Shown in pieces: positions 1 through 10,314 of a stretch of DNA of 64,000 nt. Source of the DNA: Ochotona curzoniae (lineage: Eukaryota; Chordata; Mammalia; Lagomorpha; Ochotonidae); NCBI RefSeq assembly GCF_017591425.1, contig NW_024465885.1, forward strand, positions 42,651,001-42,715,000. The letters are read 5' to 3'. The position numbers and the translations under genes were made by a program. The notes below the pieces were generated by a model that saw nothing but the letters and a program-made list of their open reading frames with translations, did not search any database and was not told where the DNA came from. Positions within the stretch are counted from its first letter, which is position 1. Each line of letters starts with the position of its first letter.

Positions 1-240
1 CACACACGGGGAGGGGAGAGAGAGAGAAAGAGAGGTTCCACTCCTCAAATGTTCAAATGGCTCTAGGCTGGAAGCTGAAATTGTGGGCTGGAAACTCAAT
101 CTTGCTTCAGTGTGGGTGTCAGGGACCCAGTTATTGAGCCGCCACTGGTGCCTTCCAGAGTCTACATCAGCAGGACCAGGAGCCAGAGACAGTGCAGAAC
201 TTGGGCACACCTGATACTGGATACAGGCATCCTAGCTGAA
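1..240 (-). mobile_element. C-SINE, cut by window edge
   Basis: Reverse: GAGAGAGAAAGAGAGGTTCC, CACTCCTCAAATGTTCAAAT, GTCAGGGACCCAGTTATTG. The tail end lies outside the window. Confidence 0.7.
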
Positions 241-245
241 TGCCT

Positions 246-247
<2 letters not shown>

Positions 248-276
<29 letters not shown>

Positions 277-277
277 C
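248..277 (+). repeat. (GT)n microsatellite
   Basis: About 15 perfect GT units. Confidence 0.95.
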
Positions 278-284
278 TTAGAAT

Positions 285-1384
285 GTTTGAGGAAGACTCT
301 AAGTGTAACTTATTATTTATAGATAACAAATTCGTAACAGCCTTAGACATTAGAAAAGCCATAGAAATGTGTGGTGGGATCCATGAACAACCCTGACACC
401 CTCTTACAAGGAGGTTGTGTGTACAGAGCAGGAGGGGATCTCAGGGTGGAACAGGAGGACAAGAGGAGGTCTGTGTCCCAGTCCCGGAGACTCCCGGAGG
501 CCTCCCAAGTGCTTTCGCCACAGAAGCAGTGGGTACTTCGTTGAGGATTGTCAGTATGGACACCGGACAATCGTATCCCAACTGCCTAGGAGATCACAGG
601 GAATGTGAATGCCCTCGGAGGCTGAGAACTCTGAGGTCAGTCATTTCCTATTGGATTTCCCACACAGGATGGTAGCAGCCCCAAACCCTCTCATAGGGTC
701 TGGTGACATGGGGACTACAGTCAGGAGCCCCAGGTGGCACTCAGAGATAAAAAGGGTTGTAAATCTCCTTTTGAACTCAGGAGAGGAACTTTCTCTGGTC
801 CCTATCTAGTTCCAGCCTTGGCTCCCAGGCCTCTCTTACACCAACCATCAGGGTTGCTTGTGAGCCCCAAAATTAGTTCAGATAGACAGAGACTAATAAA
901 GGTCAGCTGGTTGATAATCACACAGCTTGGACCTCACAGATCAAGATTCCCATCTGGCTTTTCAGATAGACAGAGAGAGACTTAGGTACAGATATAGAAA
1001 GTCTGGAACAGTCAGGGAAAAGGCCAACTAACCTATAATCACTCAGCCTCTACTTACTGGTCAGGCTCCCTATTTGCTTCTCCTGGACTTTACTAGGTAG
1101 GGTGTACAGTTAAATTCTTCCTCACTCACTGGGTTTTTGGGGATTTCCCTGCTCACCTGCCTAAAACTTTTCTATTCTTCAATTGTTAAAATGTGAAGTT
1201 CTGTAAAACCATGCTTAACCACTATGTACTGCAAAATTTTAATTGTGGCTTAATTTTCTTCCCCCAAAAAGTTGTATCAGTTTATGGTTGCTGGTTGTGT
1301 ATATACTAAAATTGAGATGTCAAGGAAGTAGTTACAGGATGTGGTCAAGAACTTGCATTTTCTAACATGTTGATCACTCAATAC
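285..1384. other. mostly unrecognised sequence
   Basis: Apart from the weak retroviral-like frame, two related stretches, AGATAGACAGAGA...GGTCAGCTGGTTGATAATCAC at 878 and AGATAGACAGAGA...GGCCAACTAACCTATAATCAC at 965, suggest an old duplication of about 90-100 bases. Confidence 0.4.
417..809 (+). pseudogene. possible endogenous retrovirus gag-pol remnant (weak)
   Basis: One reading frame from 417 to 809, with a single stop at 606-608, contains a C-x2-H-x4-Y-x4-C pattern at 510-551. It has the spacing of a retroviral zinc knuckle, with the second Cys and the His replaced. About 30 codons later comes a short DFP-containing stretch. The distance between the two is too short for an intact protease, so this would be a deleted, inactive relic. 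Chance resemblance is quite possible. Confidence 0.25.
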
Positions 1385-3477
1385 CATGTTGATTGGCTTC
1401 AAAAATTTTTGTTTTTTATAATGATTACATGGTGGATCAGGGTGGTGGGAAGCAGCAAGGTTTAGGGAAAATTGGGTGTACTCATTGTTTCCAAATTTGC
1501 TATTTCTCCTGGAGGAAGGGGAGAGACAAAGGGGGAAACCATTTCTGACTTTCCACATGTCCCAGTACCCAGGGATGAGGAATCGCCACCTCATATCAAC
1601 CCAGAGTCTCCATGTGCACATGTTCTCAGGGCTCTGTCCAAGTGGTTGGATAGTTCTGCAATGCTGCCGATTTCACTGATCTAAGGATGATGTCACCCTC
1701 CAATGACCATTGGCTCCATTCACTGAGATTTTTTTGCTGTCATCGTTTATTTGGGGTTGTTGTCCAGTTAGTTCTGTTCTTCTGCTGTAGCACCAAATGA
1801 GCTGCCTTATTCTCCTTTTACAACAGGGCCTGTGTCCACTGCTCCGCCTTTTTAATTAAGTAGGACCTGTTCTTACAGGCGAGACCAAGGGCCCAGGCCA
1901 GGCTTCCCAAGCGTTGTCAGATCTCTCACTCCTGGGGCTCACAAACCCAGCACCTACCTAGTAGGTGGTCCCCAGGACCCAGGCCATGAGACCCAAGTCC
2001 CATTGGATCCTTACCCCTAGGGCTCATAAACCCAGCACCACTTCACAGAAAGGCCCCAGGACCAAGGCCAGGCAACCCAAGCTCTACCAGATCCCCTATC
2101 TTTGGGGCTTATAAACCCGGCACCCACCTAGTAGGCAGGCGATGGAAGCCTGGCTAGGTGACACAAGCCCCGTCAGATCCCCCGCTCCTGGGGTTCATGA
2201 ACCTAACAGCCACCTCACAGATAGGCTCCAGGATCTGGGCCAGGCGACCTAAGCCCCATTGGTTCTCCTATCCCCAGAGATCAGGAACCCAACTCCCACC
2301 ATGCAGGTGGATTCCAGGACCTGAGTCAAGCTACCTGGGCCCTGTCGGATCTCCCATCCCTGGGACTCACGACCCAGCCTACACTGACTGGGCCCAGGCT
2401 GGCATGACTCGCCTCATCTCAGCATCTGCAATCGTATTGCACAGCCTTGCCTAATCTAGTTTGCCCCCATGTTCTAGCTCCTACTGGTGGGTGCTGCAGC
2501 CTATCCTAGCCCAGTCTGATTGCTGTTCCAGTCCTAATGTGAACTGGCTATTGTTGTGGCCTGATCCAGCCCCTCAGATCAGCCAGTAGGTTTATGTGTT
2601 GGCCCAGACTGGTCTGTCCTCAGACCTGACCCACATGTATGCTGGTGGGTACTGTAACATGGCTTTGTCTGTGCCTTACTTCTTGTGTTCATCTGTAGGG
2701 ACTGCCTCCCAATAAAGGAGTTACCTAAGCTTGTCTACTGGGTCTCATTCAAGTGGCAGTTCTCATGCACACCAGTGGGTTGTAGGCCCAGGATGACTTT
2801 GTCTGCCTCCTGCCCTGGCAGGAATAGTGGCCTTGCTCAACCAGCCACACCCGTTTCTGGTTCTTGTTGGTTGTTGTAGCCCAGCATTACCTGGTACGCA
2901 CCCAGACACAGCTTTCATGTAGTTCAGCGGGGATCAAGACCTGGTCTGGCAAGTTCTACACCCAAAATGGCTCTCACGAGCACCAGTGGGGGCTGGAGTC
3001 AAGCCCAGTCTGTAGCTCCACCGCCCCAGTGCACATGCGTGCTGGTGCAGACAGTAGCTATGTACACTCATTCCTGCTGCACCCAGTCCTACTCTCGTTC
3101 TCATCAGTGGGAATACCAACCCATCTGGGATGCCCCTTTAGCTCCCCAGCAAGGCCTGACCCCACCACAGTTCTTGGGTCAGTTCTTGGGTTCTTGGGCC
3201 AGCAGAGATTGCAGTTCCACAGGGGTGAGCCCACATTGTCCCTACAGATTCTGCTATCAGACCCACTTCTCTCACTCTTGTTCTTCCCTCCAGACCAGTT
3301 TAGCATCAGTCCCCTACTTACATACACACGTTGTGGACTTGTCTGTGAAAGTAAATCCTAACCTGGGTATAAAAACTACAGGTCATCTCCCCTACCACCT
3401 GTGAGATCCTATCATCCCTTTGTAAATCAAGACTCTTCAAACCGTGAGGATGCACTGCTGGGTGGCCCGAGGGGCTT
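1385..3477 (-). repeat. composite lagomorph repeat, copy 1
   Basis: A T-rich head (AAAAATTTTTGTTTTTTATAA, then CAGGGTGGTGGGAAGCAG, GTCCCAGTACCCAGGGATG) continues to about 1.73 kb, then a bridge to 1.89 kb, then an 86-bp array to 2.40 kb, then the 65-75 bp array (theme CACACCAGTGGGTTGTAGGCC) to about 3.25 kb. It is the longest and most complex copy. The antisense-LINE assignment is inference from the T-rich left end. Confidence 0.7.
1890..2405 (+). repeat. about 86-bp tandem array, six units
   Basis: Units start near 1893, 1979, 2060, 2149, 2236 and 2321. Each carries CCCAGGCCAGGC(N)ACCCAAG, then a CAGATC(N)CC, then a CTCCTGGGGCTCA(C/T)AAACCCAG and CACCTAGTAGG-like stretch. Neighbouring units differ at many sites, so the array is old. 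Confidence 0.82.
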
Positions 3478-3880
3478 CACTCAGTGCCTTTGAGCCCGGC
3501 CCACCAAGGCCCTTTGGTAGGGGGTAGCTATGCAGCCTGGCTACAGGCACCCGTGCAAGTCAAAAAAAAAAAACAAACCTTCTAGGATGGGGTGGTCCTA
3601 GAAGCCCACTGAGTGGCGTTCCCCCTCAGGGAGCCAGTGTGCTCAACTGTGCATATTTGTGCCAGTTAGAAAAGCATCCAAGCACGCCATGAGTGCCCCT
3701 CTTCCAAGGCAGCCATGCACCTGGCTACGGGCACCCATGTGGGTATAACAACAACAAACAAACATTTCCAGGATGGGTGGTTCCCGAAGCCTGCTGAGTG
3801 TCTTCTCTCCAGGAATCCAGTGTGGTCAGCTGTATGTACCTGTGCTGGTTCTTAGCTCAGTGTCTTTAACCACAAGGCCA
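3478..3880 (-). repeat. two-copy array of about 200-bp monomers
   Basis: Unit A (from about 3478) and unit B (from about 3671) share GCCTGGCTACAGGCACCCGTG / CCTGGCTACGGGCACCCATG, an A-rich CAAACAAA patch, CTAGGATGGGGTGGTCC / CCAGGATGGGTGGTTCC, AGCCCACTGAGTG and GAGCCAGTGTGCTCAACTG. A third start, GCTCAGTGTCTTTAACC, appears at about 3855. The units adjoin composite repeat copy 1. Confidence 0.8.
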
Positions 3881-4084
3881 AATGTCCATCTCTCATGGAC
3901 CCTCGTTGCTCCCTCCAAGCCACACTACTAACCAGGACTCATGGTTGATTGGCTGCTCATCGACTGCTCTCTTGTGCATCCATGAACCTGCCATTCCTTT
4001 GCTAGCTATGCTTTTAAAGAGTCACTTGCATTCACTCACAAACCTCTTTATGCTGTTTATACCTCTCCCTTGAATTAACTAATT

Positions 4085-4519
4085 AATATAACTTACCATT
4101 ATGCGGCCACTTGATTCCACAAATTGAACATCTACAACATTGCAGACACTGGTGCTCATATTCTGAATAACTCAGTTAAAGAAACAAATGTCCCCCTTTT
4201 TATGTAACTTCAATTTTATGCAAAAGCTGAGAACTGAGACTTTGACAAGACCCAACAAATGCAAGCTGCTGAAAAGTTTTGCTTAATTTAGCATAGTTGA
4301 GAAAACTGTAAAAAGATTGAGAAAAGATATTGCATCGCCCTGGAAGGATTCCCTGCTCGTAATACTTCCCAAGTGTCTTTAATTTCTTGTTCTGTTGAAA
4401 ACAGAAATGTCTAGGCTTGGTTCACATGAGGTAAACAGCAAGGAAATAGGATCAGCAAATCCAAGAGAGGATTTGTGCCCACACCCAAAAATATTTATGT
4501 ATTTTTACATTAAAATGAA
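4085..4519. other. unrecognised AT-rich sequence
   Basis: No recognised feature. Confidence 0.4.
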
Positions 4520-4800
4520 GTGCATATTTCTTTTTAAAAGGCATTTATTTGAGACATGGCCAGAAAGAGAGAGGAGAGGGAGCACATTCCTGCTCAAAGA
4601 GTCGCTCTTCAAAATCCTGCCATTGAGAGCCAGAAGTACTAGCTGGGTCTCCCAGCCCAGGGTTGGGATGAGCTGCCGTGGCTGCCTTTTCTAGGGTCTG
4701 CATTAACACAAACTTGGAGTCGGGAACTGGAAGAGGGGACTCCAGTGAGGGACCTGGGCCTGCCCAGCACCAGAAGTAGCCTTTTTGATGGACAGCCAAC
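4520..4800 (-). mobile_element. possible very diverged C-SINE
   Basis: AAAGGCATTTATTTGAGACA, AAAGAGAGAGGAGAGGGAGC and GCTGGGTCTCCCAGCCCAGG suggest a reverse C-SINE, but the middle does not align. Low confidence. Confidence 0.35.
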
Positions 4801-5019
4801 CTCTGGCACTAACTGTGTGTGTTCTGCTATTGAGGAGCTTTCATATGAGACACGCAGGGAGCTGCAGCTCTGCAGTCAGCAGTTCCAGTATTGACTGTGG
4901 GAACCCTAAGATAAATTGCCTCCTCTTCAGGAGGATCAGCTACCGAGGGGCAATTCTCCCCGAGTACCCATGGGTCTGGGTTTCAGGACTGGGATATTCT
5001 TGGAAGGCAAGGCCCTGTG

Positions 5020-5320
5020 GAGAAAGAGAGAAACAGGGATCTTCATTTGCTGGTTTCCTCCCTGATTTGTCACAATGGTTGCGGTTGGGTCAGGCTGAAG
5101 CCAGGGTCTCCCACATGGGTGATAGGGACCCAAACCCTTGATTTTAGCATGGCTCATCCTGGACCCCTATATGGCTGTCGGTGACTCAAGCAGTTGGGCC
5201 ATCTTCTGCTGCTTTGCCAAATGCATTAGCAGGGAGCAGCCTAGATTTGAACAGGCACTCATATGAGATGCTGGTGTCGTAGTCAGTGGCTTAGCCTGGT
5301 GTGCCACAACGCTGACCTCT
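5020..5320 (-). mobile_element. C-SINE, older type
   Basis: Reverse: AGAAAGAGAGAAACAGGG, CTTCATTTGCTGGTTTCC, CTCCCACATGGGTGATAGGG, AAATGCATTAGCAGGGAGCA, ending GTGTGCCACAACGCTGACC. Confidence 0.85.
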
Positions 5321-5439
5321 GAGGATCTTGGTTCTCATTGTGTCACAACAGAAGCTGGGTATGAAAAGTAACACGCTCAATATGTGCCCAAACGAGGTAG
5401 ACCAGTGTCAAGCACATGAAGAAAGGATGCTAGTTTTGA

Positions 5440-7200
5440 CAAGTTTACAATTTTTTCCTTTAAAATTTTTATTAATACACCGAGAACAGATTTCATGCAT
5501 TCCATGCAATTCCAAGGAGACAACCACGCTTCCCTCACTCCCGGATTCCTCCCCTACAATCCGCTTACCTCCCTCCCTTCACAGTTTTTTTTCTTAGATA
5601 ATTTCTTTTGCTTCTTATATCTGAGATGGGTGGGGGGATCAATGGGAGAGACCACACCCAGCCCCCTAACCATCTCAGTCCCTGATGTCATTCCAGGGCC
5701 CCTAATGCTGAGCATGTTCTGACGGTTCTGCTCAAGTAGTTCCAATAGTTCTGAGATGCTGCTGATATTGGTGCTCCAAGGATGAGAAAATCCTTCCAAG
5801 GGCAATTGGCTGACATAGTCAACCTCAGAGTCTCCACTTGCCCAGAAGATTCTTGTCAAGTTTCACTGGGGTAGTTGATCCATTTGTTGTACCTCCTTTC
5901 TTTGCAAACCAATGCGTGCTGCAGCCCAGCCCAGCCCTGCCCAACACACGCTCAACCCTCACATACACCAGGGAGAGCTGCAGCCCAGTTAGAGTGAACC
6001 CCAGTGACCCCCTACTGTGCCAGCCCCCCAGCTCTGGCTCCTGTGCCTGTCAGCATGACCAATGGACTGGTCCAGTCTGTCCCATAGCTCATTCAGATCT
6101 CATAGATATCATTGGGCATTGAAGTCTAACTCAACTGACTCTACCCTTCATTCCACACTCATGCTGGCAGGTGCCACCGCCTGTCCAGCCAGGCCTGCCC
6201 TGAGTCCAGGTTCTCATGCTCACCAGTGGGAGTTGTAACCCATCGGAGAGGTGCCCACAGCCTCCCCCAGACCCCGGACATGCTCTCTGTCCTGGGTATT
6301 GCACTCTCCAGGTGGTTCTACAATCTAGTTCGACAGGATTTGTCCCCAGCACTTGCCAGCTGGTGCTGTGGCAAAGCCCAACCTGTCTGCCCTTACTCTG
6401 GCTCATGCCTGAACCAGTGGATACAATTGGTTACTCCAGCCTAGCTCACCTAATCCAGTTCATAAGTAGGCCAACAGGTGTTGTAGCCCTGCCAGGCCTG
6501 GTCTGCCCCCAGCTCTCATGCTCACCAGCAGGAGCAGTGGCCCAGTAATGGGGTCTACACTACTCCTTATTGGACTTACCACCACCCTTTCCTTGGTCCC
6601 TGGTCTCATGTGTGCTGGTGGGTGCTATGGCCCAGTCTGACATAGCCCATCTCACCTTGGCATTTGCTGGGGGGTAACGTAGCTTGGTTTGGGTCCATCT
6701 GCCCCTGGTTCCAGCTTGCACTGGCTGGAGCTGCTGCCGATCTCGGCACATTCAGCCCCCAGTCCTAACCCTCATGTGAACTGGCTGGTGTTTCGGCCCG
6801 ACCCTGCCCCTCCTGCACCCCATCCTGGTTCTCAGATCTGTCATGGGTGTTATGAACTGGCCCAGCCTAGCCTGTCCCCAGATCTGAGTCACACGGATGC
6901 TGGCAGGTATTGTATGTAACCTGGTCTGCTCTGAGCTTCTCCTTGCTTTGGTTCTTGCAGGGACAAAGGAGTTCCCTAAGTTCTCTTTTGGATCTCATCT
7001 CAGTAGCAGAATGTCGGTGGGTTCTTGGCCCAGGCTGACGTACCTCTTGTCCTGGCAGAAACAGTGTCCTTGCCCGACTGGCCCATATCCAATCTGGTTC
7101 TTACTGTTGGGTGTTACAGCCCAGCCACAACTGGTCTATGTCATGACACAGCTCTCATGTGGCCCAGTGGGAAGTTTATAATCTTAAGACAGATCCAGGA
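5440..7200 (-). repeat. composite lagomorph repeat, copy 2
   Basis: The left end is T-rich (TTTCCTTTAAAATTTTTATT), followed by CAGATTTCATGCATTCCATG and a CCTCCC-rich tract. Reversed, this looks like an L1 polypurine 3' UTR. The head module follows (GAGAGACCACACCCAGCC, CTCCAAGGATGAGAAAATCC). From about 5.9 kb comes an array of 65-75 bp degenerate units with the theme CTCATGCTCACCAGTGGGAG / TGTAGCCC / AGCCCAGCC. Class is inferred. Confidence 0.7.
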
Positions 7201-7984
7201 CAGAAATCAACAGTTGGAGCACTAGATAGCATGTAGCACCATTCAAATGAAAAACAAAACAGAACAAAGCTATATACTACAAGTTCCTGGGAGTGGAGAG
7301 GGGTTCAGGAGGACGCTCCATCTGCCCAGGACCAAGGGGATGACTGGGACATTGAAACTGAGATGGTCTTGGCTTAACTGGCCTGTCAGTCACCTTAAAA
7401 AATGATGGAGCAAGCCCAGCCAGCCATGGAAGGTGACACTGAGGCATTGAAGTCTAGAAGCTGGCTGGAAACACATGAACGGCCTGCGATCACGTTAGCT
7501 CGGGCTCAGGAATTTTAAATCCAGCGTGTGTGTAGCCCTTGCTTGGTGTTGGCCATGAGAGTGTGCAGGAGTTGAAGTGGTTGTGCAAAGTGTAGCAGCC
7601 ACACGCACATGCATGCTGCCTGGAGTCCGGCTTAACGAGCTTGTGTTTGCAGAAGGCTGTGTCTGCAGCACGCCCCCAAACCCGGATATTATTAGCCAGT
7701 TAGCACCACCTTCACAACGACATTCAGTGCTGCAGTTCCAGCAGCCCTGGTTTCTTGTTGCCTCCTTTGAAATAGCTTGATTCCTGTAGATTTCAGCACC
7801 AGCCTGACTCAGAACTGAAGGGGCCACGGCGCCTCTGGACTGGGTCACTGGGATTCCTAAGCATCACCAGTTGCCTGCTGGACCAATTTCCTACCAGTCA
7901 CTGTTGCCTGCCTGTAGGAGGGTGCTTGTGTTCTTCTCCTGGTTGCCAGTCCACATAGCTATCTTTATATATGTATCTCATGTA
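7200..7984. other. unrecognised intergenic sequence
   Basis: No recognised repeat or gene. Frames up to 117 codons (7495-7848, minus) show no known domain. Confidence 0.4.
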
Positions 7985-8320
7985 TCTTTTAAAAAGTGGC
8001 TTTTTTTTTTAAATTTAAAAAGGCATATTTACAGAAAGAGAAACAAACAGAGAGAGAAAGAAATTTCCTATGCACTTGTTCACTCCCCAAAAGCTGCGGT
8101 AGTCATTGGGCTGCTCTGAAGCCTGGAGTCTGGAACTTCTTCCGGTTGTCCTACATGGATGCAGGGTCCCAAGGCCCTGGGCCATCCTCTGCTGCATTCC
8201 CAGATGATAAACAGGGAGCTGGATGGAAAGTGGAGCAGTTGGGACTCAAACTGGTGCCTGCATGGGATGCTGGCACCATAGGCAGAGGCTTAACCTACTA
8301 TACCAAGATACCAGCCCCAT
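7985..8320 (-). mobile_element. C-SINE, older type
   Basis: Reverse: poly(T), AAAGGCATATTTACAGAAAG, CTCCCCAAAAGCTGCGGTAG, AGGGAGCTGGATGGAAAGTG, ending TACCAAGATACCAGCCCC. Confidence 0.93.
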
Positions 8321-8394
8321 TGCGTGTGTTATGTTCATCACATGCATAATATGTGGTAACATATGATGTTACATGGTGGCATTTCAGAGTGTTG

Positions 8395-9050
8395 TGGGGG
8401 GCGGGCTGGTGCTGTGGCATAGCAATTAAGCTTCCACTTCTGATGCTTATATGTCATATCCTTGTACCTGGGCTCAAGTCTGCTTCAATTATTTTTGTTC
8501 TCAAGATTTATTTATTTTGAAAGTTGGAGTTATAGAGGGCAAGACAAGATACAGAGAGGTCTTCTACTCTTTGGTTCAGTCCCTAGATGTTGCAATAGCT
8601 GCACTGGGCCAGGCAGAAGCCGGGAACTTCTTTCAGGTCTCCCACGTGGGTGGCCGGGCCCCTGACACTAGGGTCATCTTGTGATGGTTTTCCCTGTCAT
8701 TATCAGGGAGCTGGAGTGGAAGTGGAGCAGCTGGATATGAGCTGGCACCCATACGGGATGTAGACATCACAGGCAGGAGTTTTACTTGCTATGCCACAAC
8801 GCCTACCCCCTGCTTCCATTCTGGTTCGGCTTCCTGCTAATGTATACCCTGGGAGGCAGCAGGGTCTTGAGTCCCTGAACCCATGAAGGAGACTTGGCTG
8901 GAGTTTCTGGCTCCTGACTTTGACCTGGCTTAGCCCTGGCTTTTGCAGCCATCTGGGGAGAAAATCAGCAGATGTAAGATCTCTCTCTCTCTCTCTCTCT
9001 CTGTTTCTCTCAATCATTGCCTTTCAAATAAATTAAAAAAAAAAGCTTTT
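8395..9050 (+). mobile_element. C-SINE (+) split by a later SINE
   Basis: The 5' part is 8395-8490 (GGGCTGGTGCTGTGGCATAG... A box side) and the 3' part 8810-9050 (TTCGGCTTCCTGCTAATG..., GCAGCCATCTGGGGAG, (CT)n at 8981-9001, AAATAAATT tail). Together they make one element, interrupted at its CTGCTTC(C/A)ATT site. Confidence 0.9.
8491..8809 (-). mobile_element. C-SINE (-) nested inside the + SINE
   Basis: Reverse: AAGATTTATTTATTTTGAAAG, TCCCACGTGGGTGGCCGGGC, AGGGAGCTGGAGTGGAAGTG, ending CTATGCCACAACGCCTACC. It is flanked by CTGCTTCAATT (8480-8490) and CTGCTTCCATT (8810-8820), an 11-bp duplication with one mismatch. Confidence 0.95.
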
Positions 9051-9394
9051 ATAAAGTCTGTGGAGAGATGGAACTAGAACAGAAGTTATTTTGCTGCAAA
9101 ACCCGATCATCAGCACGGGTGCCTCTTGCTGCATCCAGAGCCTCTGGCGTGCGGCTGAGGTCGGTCTGCTTCCTGTTTGCAGGCAGCTTGAAGTGTGGCT
9201 GGACAAAGCAACTCTGGGGAAGCTGACTTCTCAGCGACATGCAGCGCCGTGCGAGCACTCTCCCAGGAGTCCCTGGAGAATAGCATTAGATCAGTTTATG
9301 TTGGTGCTAAACGTTTTGAAATCCATACATACCACAAGTTTTTATGAAGTTCATGGAAAATGTGTATTATGAAAAGCTGTGCATGCATTTTGGC
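9051..9394. other. unrecognised intergenic sequence
   Basis: No recognised feature. Confidence 0.4.
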
Positions 9395-9640
9395 ATCAAA
9401 GTATACTTACTTTTTTCCACCTAGAGGCAAAGACACACACACACACGCACACATGCACACAGGGGAGGCAGGCAATAGATATCTTCCATCTGCTCACTCT
9501 CCATGCACTCTGAACAGCCAGCGCTGGTCCTGGCAGAAGGCAGGGGCCTGGGACTCAGCCTCACGTGGGTGGCAGGGGCCCGACTACTTGTGTCACCACT
9601 CTGCTTCCCAGGGTTGGCATCGGCAGGTACTGTTTTCCAT
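9395..9640 (-). mobile_element. C-SINE, older type, diverged
   Basis: Reverse: a (CA)n near 9433-9447 in the purine segment, CTTCCATCTGCTCACTCTCC, CACGTGGGTGGCAGGGGCCC. The distal end is shortened. Confidence 0.78.
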
Positions 9641-9664
9641 GAGCTTTTAGAGATGAGTGAGCAT

Positions 9665-10310
9665 TTGTCTATGTGTATGTTTCTGTGTGCGCTTGTGCAG
9701 AGTGCCTAAAAATGTCCGTTGGTAAACACTGCTGGGTGTGTTTGCATGTGTGTGAGAAGGGAATGCGTGAGCCTGATGTGTGTGTGTAGATTTATATGTG
9801 AAGGTGTATACATTCATAGGTGTGTTTGTATCTGTGTGGGGAGATGGGAATGCATGTGTGTGACAAATGAGTGTGGAGCAGATAAATCTGTGCATTTACA
9901 CACTCATACATGTGTTTATATATGTATGATGTGAGCACACATGTGTGGCGTATCTATATATGTGTGTTTGTGAGTAGGGAACATGGGAACGCGTAAGTAT
10001 GATGTGTGAAGTATATGCATATATACACTCCTACATGTGTTTGTATGTGTAGGGGGCAGAAATGTGTGTGCATCATGTGTGTGGAGTATGCATATGTGTG
10101 TTATGTATACATGTAGGTACATAGGTATGTATGTATACATTCATATGTGTGCTTTGGGGGATGGAAATGTTACATGCATAGTGTATGTAGACATGGGGAG
10201 TAACCATATATGTTTGTATGCAGGGGGCATGGAAATATATGTGTATAATATGTGGAATAATTATGTGCACGTTTAACTCATGTGTGTGTATAGAGGGCAT
10301 GGGAGGTATG
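9665..10310 (+). repeat. TG/TA-rich minisatellite with about 75-115 bp higher-order unit
   Basis: A repeating theme, TGTGTTTGTATGTGTAGGGGG then a GGGAATG-like purine block, then GTGTGCATGATGTGTGTGG and a TATACACTCATACA-like stretch, recurs roughly seven times. Starts lie near 9737, 9821, 9911, 9960, 10036, 10150 and 10209. Units are diverged and unequal. Frames through it are artefacts of base composition. Confidence 0.8.
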
Positions 10311-10314
10311 GCCT

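Noticed and set aside
1890..2405. Regular 86-bp repeats considered as a CRISPR-like array
   Set aside because: Whole units repeat, without short identical repeats and unique spacers, in vertebrate DNA, and no cas genes are present.
9719..9934. Cys/Val-rich small frame resembling a knottin-like peptide
   Set aside because: The Cys pattern is the translation of TGTGTG-rich minisatellite DNA, not a real peptide gene.
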